The translations under genes and the position numbers were made by a program. Below the pieces are notes generated by a model that saw only the letters and a program-made list of their open reading frames with translations, was not told the DNA's origin and searched no databases. A stretch of DNA of 54,243 bases from Priapulus caudatus (lineage: Eukaryota; Priapulida; Priapulimorpha; Priapulimorphida; Priapulidae): contig NW_014577544.1 in NCBI RefSeq assembly GCF_000485595.1, forward strand, positions 151,741 to 205,983. Direction: 5' to 3'. Positions 47,813 through 54,243 of this stretch are shown piece by piece. Positions within the stretch are counted from its first letter, which is position 1; every line of letters starts with the position of its first letter.

Positions 47813-48250
47813 CCGTGGCAGCCGGCCAATTAGGAGCCTCATAGCAGCAGACTAATCAGGGGCCTCGTAGCAGCCGACCAATCAGGGGCCTCGTAGCAGC
47901 CGACCAATCAGAGGCCTCCTAGCAACCGACCAATCAGGGGCCTCGTAGCAGCTGACCAATAAGGGGCCTCCTAGCAACCGACCAATCAGGTGCCTCGTAG
48001 CAGCCGGCCAATCAGGAGCCCTGTAGCAGCCGACCAATCAGGGGCCTCGTAGCAGGCGACCAATCAGGGTCTCATAGAAACCGACCAATCAGGGGCCTCG
48101 TAGCAGCCAACCAATCAGGGGCCTCGTAGTAGCCAACCAATCAGACGCCTTCTTATTAACCGGCCAATCAGGCGCCTCACAGCCACCGACCATTCAGGAG
48201 CATGGTAGCAGCCGGCCAATCAGGGGCCTCGTAGTAGCCGACCAATCATG
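47813..48250 (-). repeat. 26-bp CCAAT/ATTGG minisatellite, minus orientation (copy 2)
   Basis: About 16 units of the same repeat, read as GGGGCCTCGTAGCAG then CCGACCAATCA. Orientation flips at a GC-rich point near 47803-47832 (GGTCGGGCCAGCCG). With the preceding array it forms a palindrome of about 840 bp. Confidence 0.95.
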
Positions 48251-48257
48251 GGCATCG

Positions 48258-48258
48258 T

Positions 48259-48304
<46 letters not shown>

Positions 48305-48453
48305 GTCCGGCGCGCACGCACGCACGCACGCAGCCGCACACCCACATATGCCGCGGTGCGCGCACGCACCACACAGACACACACACCACACGCACGCACG
48401 CACGCACGCACGCACGCAGCACACACTGCCCGCATGCGCGCACAAGCAGCACA

Positions 48454-48484
<31 letters not shown>

Positions 48485-48520
48485 AACCACACAACAGACA
48501 CCCCCCCCCCACACACACAC
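48258..48520. repeat. CA/CG-rich microsatellite with C run
   Basis: (CA)n, GCACGCACGC and CACACA units, ending in a C run near 48501-48510. The equivalent tract lies at 45060-45310 in copy 1. Confidence 0.93.
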
Positions 48521-49235
48521 ACTAACTCAATAAGAAAAACATATCACCTTATATAAACATCTTCCGAATGCGTTGCTTCATTATGAAGTGAAGACTAGTC
48601 GAGACACTCCTACAGCACTTTCTGAAAAGCAGCCTAAGCACAACCAATCTCACACTTTTCAATCTGGCAATGCGTGTGTTACAACACACGCTCAACCGGC
48701 TTATATACCGCATTTCTTGCTAACAGACAGAAGATCGCAAGAAGCCTAGCCAACACCAGCCAAGAAACACAGCCAATTAACGAGTCTCGTCGCCTGTGGC
48801 CAGTCCTGGCTTGCAATGATTATCAAGGCATTCACAATCGTTAACAGTGCCATGTATCTACCAAGCGTTCGCGCTACGCACGCGCTACGCAGCACTTTAC
48901 ACACACATATATACACTCACGTGCACAGGCACAGTCACTCCTAGAATGTCAAATGCCATATGTCAAATGTCAAGGCTCCTTACCTCTTACCCCTACCCTA
49001 CCGCTAGCCTGACCTGACCTAAACCCTGACCCTAGCTTAGCGGGCGACTGCCACTTTCCGCTGACCACCTGCCAACGCCACTTGATATAGATATAAAAGC
49101 ATGATCTTACAAGCGTTGAATATTGATCAAATAACCTCAACATGCGCCTGGCAGGCATAAATTTTCGATAGCTTACACACATACACCAAGACACAAACAC
49201 AAATACACACGCGCGGCGCAACCCCCACCCTTCAA

Positions 49236-49254
49236 TAGAGAGAGAGCGCGCAGA

Positions 49255-49328
<74 letters not shown>

Positions 49329-49336
49329 AGAGAAAG
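49236..49336. repeat. (GA)n microsatellite, copy 2
   Basis: A nearly pure GA run equivalent to the one at 46022-46104. Confidence 0.95.
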
Positions 49337-49945
49337 ACGCAGGCACGCGCATACATATACCAAATAATTGTCAAATAAATTATCTCACAGACGAGAGACC
49401 GGCTTTTCACGATACGGCTGACTCCTGCTAGCAGCTCCTCGATATTCCTATTTTACATACTTACACACATGGATATTTTCGGTGATACTATAGATTTCAC
49501 ATCATGTGGTATTTCACAAGCTTGAAAAACTTGCAAAATAACCGAGCCGTTGCGAACTAACTTCATGAAACATTACTTACCTTGGTTAAATGTACACATT
49601 GAATGAAAGTCTCCTGATTTGAAGTCACTCTGGCTGAATTTTCACCCGGACTGTATGTCAATGTGTCACTGCATTTCTGGTGTTGTTGTACCTCAACTCT
49701 AGTTAACGCCTGGCGTTGATGTTGTCCATCCTGGTTGTATGTCCAGGCATAGCACAACGAGGCGCCTCTTATCAAGCGATGAAATTGTAGCAGACGCTCA
49801 AACGCCTTATATGCAGGCCCTCCAGACAACAGACAAGAAGCTAATAGCAAGCAATTTACGCGTCTCGTCGTCACCTCGACTGTTGCAATAACAACAAACC
49901 CCTAGACGCGCAAGATGTCTATATCGTTGACGCAACCCACTCCCA

Positions 49946-49955
49946 TGACAGCTGT

Positions 49956-49988
<33 letters not shown>

Positions 49989-50375
49989 ACACACACACAC
50001 ACAACGCCACAACACAGACACACCCACGCACGCACGCACGCACGCCGCACGAGCACACACCACACACACATACACACATCCACGCACGCACACACACACT
50101 TTATCTCTTTCACACACGCATCTATATCGCTCTCGACACATTTTATCTTCTCTCTATATTCTTTCTTAACTCTATACTTCTCTATTCTCTCCACTCTTCT
50201 CTATATTCTGACATTATCTTCTTCTCTTTATCTTATCTCTCTCATACACTTATCTTTCTCACACCTCACACACACCACACTTACACGCACACACACACGC
50301 ACACACACACACACACACATACACACACCACACACACCCACACACACACACACACCACACAAGCACACAAACACA

Positions 50376-50413
<38 letters not shown>

Positions 50414-50673
50414 CGGCACACACACGCGCACATACACACGCACAAACACACATGTACACACACTCACGAGCACACGGATATTGTATTTTCCTGATATGTG
50501 ACAAGGGTGACAGGGGACAGTGTAAAAATATTTGTACAGCGAGTAATAACATCAACAGTACTACTTGTACTATACACCCAACTACATACACGACGCCACA
50601 CACATCACACACACACACACACACCACACACACAACACACAGCACAACAAACACACACACACACACACACACA

Positions 50674-50709
<36 letters not shown>

Positions 50710-50957
50710 TATATTATATATATATACGCGTGTACGTGTGGGCGCGTGTGCGCGCGCGTGCGTCTCGCGAGCTCGCGTATTAAAACATAACATAATATTA
50801 GAATTTGTTTGTTATATATAATATATTTATTTATTTATTATTTATTTATTTATTTATTTATTTGTTAATTTATTTATATATAAATATTTAATACGTTCTT
50901 GATGTGTACGAATGTGTCCTGTATACGTTCGTGTGCATGTACGTTTTGCGTCCATTC

Positions 50958-51006
<49 letters not shown>

Positions 51007-51066
51007 ACGCGCGCGCGTCGTGGCGTGTGCGTGTGCGTGTGCGTGTTGCGTGCGTTGCGTGCGTGC

Positions 51067-51107
<41 letters not shown>

Positions 51108-51253
51108 TGTGGGTGTGGTTGTGTGTGTGTGTGATGTGTGTGTGTGTGTGTCTGTGTGTTTGTGTGTGGTGTGTGTTGTGTGTGTGTGTGTGTGTTTGTG
51201 TGGTGGTGTGGTGTGCGTGCGTGCGCGTGCGTGCGTGCGTGCGTGCGGTGCGT

Positions 51254-51297
<44 letters not shown>

Positions 51298-51335
51298 TGT
51301 GTTGTGTGTGTGTGTGTGTGTGTGACGCGACGTGA
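49946..51335. repeat. CA/TG-rich centre between direct and inverted repeat units
   Basis: CA tracts (about 49958-50100, 50270-50460 and 50590-50705) are followed, after an AT-rich (ATTT)n segment (50824-50875) and the conserved TTGATGTGTACG segment, by TG/GTGC tracts (50960-51325). The strand bias switches from CA to TG across the middle, as expected at the centre of a large inverted repeat. Open frames are repeat translations. Confidence 0.88.
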
Positions 51336-52021
51336 GTCTGCGTAAACGATATAGACATCTGTGTGCGGCGTCTAGGCGTTTGTTGTTATTGCAACAGTCG
51401 AGGTGACGACGAGATGCGTAAATTGATTGGTGTTAGCTTCTTTGCATTGACACTGTCTGTTGTCTGGAGGGCCTGCATATAAGGCGTTTGAGCGTCTGCT
51501 ACAATTTCATCGCTTGATAAGAGACCCTCGTTGTGCTATGTCTGGACATACAACCAGGATGGACAAACATCAACGGCAGGCGTTAAACTAGAGTCGAGGT
51601 ACAACAACGCCAGAAATGCACTGACGCTTGACATACAGCCAGGGTGAAAATACATTCAACCAAGGTAAGTACTGTTTCATGAAGTTAGTTCATACACAGG
51701 CTCGGTTATTTTGCAAGTTTTGCAAGCCTGTGAAATACCACGTGGTGTGAAATCTATAGTATCACCGATAATATCGATGTGTGTAAGTATGTAAAATAGG
51801 AATGGTCCGATGGAGTGCTACCAGGAGTCCAGCCGTATTCGTGAAAACCCCGGTTATCGTCTGTGACATAATATATTTGACTATTATATTGGAATATCTA
51901 TGCGCGTGCCTGCGTCTCTCTCTGTTTCTCTCGCTCTCTTGCTCTCTTGCTCTCTCGCTCTCTCTCTCTCTTTCTCTTTTTCTCTATGGGGGGGGGGGCT
52001 GCGGAGCGCGCACGTGTGTAA

Positions 52022-52437
52022 TTACCTCCGCGCAACGGAGTTGCAGGGAGGTAATGTGATCCCTCTCGTGTGATGTGCTCGTGTGTGTGTCCGTGTGTGT
52101 GTTCGTGTGTGTGTTCGTGGGTGTGTGTAGCCAGCAGCTCGCCTTAGGGCGTCGAGTCAGCAGCAGCTCGCTCGCTTGCGCGCAACAATCAATATTTCAG
52201 CGATTCTACTACTACATGTTAGAACTACTAGAAACTGCAACTAAAACTGAAACTAGAGTCAGCGAGCGGGCGGCGCGATCGATAGCGCATCGAGTCAGCG
52301 AGTTGCGAGTCAGCAGCAGCCACCAGTGAGCGGCGAGGCAGCAGCAGGCGAGTCGGTCAGCAGCCGCCACCAGCGAGCACATACATGTTACATGCTCGCA
52401 GAGGTATGCACTCTCCGTGAGTGCCCCTCTGTCTAGT
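52022..52437. mobile_element. Insertion present only in the inverted unit
   Basis: The two direct copies join the sequences on either side (CGCGTGTGTA and TTTGTGTTTGTGTCTTGG in this orientation) without it. The insert starts with a small palindrome (ATTACCTCCGCG, then GGAGGTAAT). It continues with GTGTGTGTTC units and ends in GAGTCAGCAGCAGC/GCGAGC-type repeats. It is non-coding and may be a small non-autonomous element. The class is not determinable. Confidence 0.6.
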
Positions 52438-52604
52438 TGTGTTTGTGTCTTGGTGTGTGTGTGTAAGCTATCGAAAATTTATGCCTGCCAGGCGCTATTG
52501 ATGTATATTGATCACATTAACGTGTAAGATTATACTTTTATATCTATATCAAGTGGCATTGGACAGGTGGTCAGAGGAAAGTGGCAGTCGCCCGCTAAGC
52601 TAAG

Positions 52605-52675
52605 GTCAGGATTAGGGTCAGGGTTAGCGGTAGGGGTAGGGGTAGAGGTAGAGGTAGGGGTAGGGGTAAGAGGTA
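52605..52675. repeat. Degenerate telomere-like tract in the inverted unit
   Basis: TCAGGGTTAG, GGTAGGGG and similar units. The corresponding CCCTGACCCTAACCC-like tracts in the direct units lie at about 45780-45830 and 49003-49036. They are interstitial and degenerate, so not a chromosome end. Confidence 0.8.
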
Positions 52676-52834
52676 AGGAGCCTTGACATTTGACATATGG
52701 CATTTGACATTTTACCTTTGACATTTGACATTTAGGAGTGCCTGTGCCTGTGCGCGTGAGTGTATATATGTGTGTGTCTAAGTGTGCGTAAGCGGGTGCG
52801 TGTGGCAAGCATTGGTAGTAGACGCGGTCAGTTG

Positions 52835-53903
52835 CTGCAAGGCTCCTGATTGGCCGGTTGCTAAGAAAGCATCTGATTGGTCGGCTGATACGAGGCCCCT
52901 AATTGCTTGGCTGCTACGAGGCCCCTGATTGGTCGGTTTCCACGAGACCTGATTGGTAGGCAGCTACAAGGCACCTGATTGGTCGGCTGCTACGAGGCTC
53001 CTGATTGGCCGGCTGCTACGAGGGCTCTGATTGGTCGGTTGCTGGGAGGCCCCTGATTGGTCGGCTGCAACGAGGCCCATGATTGGTCGGCTGCTACGAG
53101 CCCCCTGATTGGTTGGCTGCTACGAGGCCCATGATTGGTCGGCTGCTACTAAGCTCCTGATTAGTCAGTTGCTAGGAGGCCCCTGATTGGTCGTCTGCTA
53201 CGAGGCCCCTCATTGGTCGGCTGCTATGAGGCTCCTGATTGGCCGGTTGCTACCAGGCCCCTGATTGGTTGGCAGCTACGAGGCCCCTAATTGGTCGGCT
53301 GCTACGAGGCTCCTGATTGGCCGGTTGCTACCAGGCCCCTGATTGGTTGGCAGCTACGAGGCCCCTAATTGGTCGGCTGCTACGAGGCTCCTGATTGGCC
53401 GGCTGATACGAGGCCCATGATTGGTCGGCTGCTACTAAGCTCCTGATTGGTCGGCTGCTACGAGGCCCCTGATTGGTCGTCTGCTACGAGGCTCTTGATT
53501 GGTCGGGAGTTAGAAGGCCTCTGATTGGTCGGCTGCTACGAGGCCCGTGATTGGCCGGCTGCTGCAAGGCCACTGATTGGTCGGCTGCTACGAAGCCCCT
53601 GTTTGGTTAGCTGCTACGAGGCCCGTGATTGGTCGGTTGCTAGGAGGCCCCTGATTGGCCGGTTGTTAGGAGGCCTCTGATTGGTCGGTTGCTAGGAGGT
53701 CCCTGATTGGTCGGCTGCTACGAGGCCTCTGATTTGTCGGCTCCTACAAGATCCCTGGTTGGTCGGTTTCTACAAGACCCCTGATTGGTCGGCAGCTACG
53801 AGGCACCTGATTGGTCGGCTGCTACGAGGCTCCTGATTGGCCGGCTGCTAGGAGGCCCCTTATTGGTCAGCTGCTACAAGGACACTGATTGGTCGGCTGC
53901 TAG
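52835..53903 (+). repeat. Expanded 26-bp minisatellite, plus orientation (copy 3)
   Basis: About 40 units of the same 26-bp repeat, more than twice the length of the corresponding arrays in copies 1 and 2. A short segment near 53215-53400 is itself tandemly repeated as a multi-unit block. Confidence 0.95.
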
Positions 53904-54243
53904 GGCTGGCCGGACCAATCAGGCGCATCGTAGCAGCCGACCAATCAGGGGCAGCCTAGCAACCGACTAATCAGGGGCCTCCTAGCAACCGACCAATCAG
54001 TAGCTTCGTTGCAGCCAGCCAATCAGGAGCTTCGTAGCTGCCGACCAATCAGGGGCCCGTAGCAACCGGCCAATTAAGAGCCTCGTATCAGCCGACCAAT
54101 TAGGAGCCTCGTAGCAACCGAGCAATCAGGGGCCTCCTAGCAACCAGCCAATCAGGGGCCTCCTAGCAACCAGCCAATCAGGGGCCTCGTAGCAGCCAAC
54201 CAATCAGGGGCCTCGTAGCAGCCGACCAATCAGGGGCCTCCTA
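53904..54243 (-). repeat. 26-bp minisatellite, minus orientation, cut by the window end
   Basis: Orientation flips at GGGCTGGCCGGACCAATCAGG-like sequence near 53903-53925. About 13 units follow to the window edge. Confidence 0.95.

Larger units (their letters stand above)
46609..49945 (+). repeat. Higher-order repeat unit, copy 2 (about 3.3 kb)
   Basis: The same order of segments as copy 1. The head is at 46620-46770, CA-rich at 46786-47010, conserved segment 47015-47095, minisatellite arrays 47400-48250, unique segment from 48521, CCCTAA-like tract about 49003-49036, GA run 49236-49336, and tail to about 49945. The terminal part (49866-49945) is also found inverted at 51336-51410. Confidence 0.9.
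51336..54243 (-). repeat. Higher-order repeat unit, inverted copy 3, continuing past the window
   Basis: Reverse complement of the unit tail (51336-51900), a CT run (51916-51985), the unique and CCCTAA-like part as TTAGGG-like (52440-52810), and then much longer 26-bp minisatellite arrays. It carries a copy-specific insertion of about 415 bp at 52022-52437. The window ends inside the array. Confidence 0.88.

Noticed and set aside
47406-48250. Regular 26-bp repeats as a possible CRISPR array
   Set aside because: The units are directly tandem with no unique spacers, flip orientation mid-array, and lie in an animal genome without cas genes.
50228-51358. Long Cys/Val-rich and Thr/His-rich open frames
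   Set aside because: They are translations of (CA)n/(TG)n microsatellites open on several frames and both strands, with no splice context. The same applies to the frames at 43388-48556.

Overview
This window is nuclear DNA of an invertebrate animal. Three conserved metazoan genes can be read as spliced exons with GT-AG introns and consistent phases. The rest is rich in terminal-inverted-repeat elements, foldbacks, microsatellites and degenerate TTAGGG-like tracts. I saw no tRNA, rRNA, CRISPR or bacterial-style operon, and I cannot fix the phylum from the sequence.

Layout. About 1-5300 is repeat-rich: a decayed PIF/Harbinger (HARBI1-like) transposase fossil, several short elements with TTAGGG-like cores, and a foldback element with a 9-bp target duplication that carries a second element nested in one arm. 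An ADCK2 gene (UbiB-family mitochondrial kinase-like protein, 10 coding exons, plus strand) runs from 6002 to 12618. From 12.6 to 19.9 kb I recognise no gene, only simple repeats and perhaps long 3' UTRs. A CNOT7/CNOT8 (CAF1 deadenylase) gene lies on the minus strand at 22134-19874 in six coding exons, convergent with ADCK2. The 5.2 kb between the CNOT7/8 start and the divergent VPS37A start is a nest of inverted-repeat elements.

VPS37A (ESCRT-I subunit) spans 27339-40131 on the plus strand. Its exons 3-8 lie in a 3246-bp block that occurs twice at a constant offset of 5011 bp (30065-33310 and 35076-38321). One copy gives a complete 363-residue protein. Using both would break the frame, because the six exons total 625 nt. 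The block is therefore either a very recent duplication or an assembly duplication.

From about 43 kb to the end the window is a repeat complex with no genes. It has two direct copies of a roughly 3.2-kb unit, a CA/TG-rich centre and a third copy in inverted orientation. Each unit carries a 26-bp minisatellite that switches strand in its middle, so it can fold on itself, and every repeat contains a CCAAT/ATTGG pentamer. The three genes act in unrelated processes (mitochondrial lipid/coenzyme Q metabolism, mRNA deadenylation, endosomal sorting), and I see no sign that they form a functional cluster.
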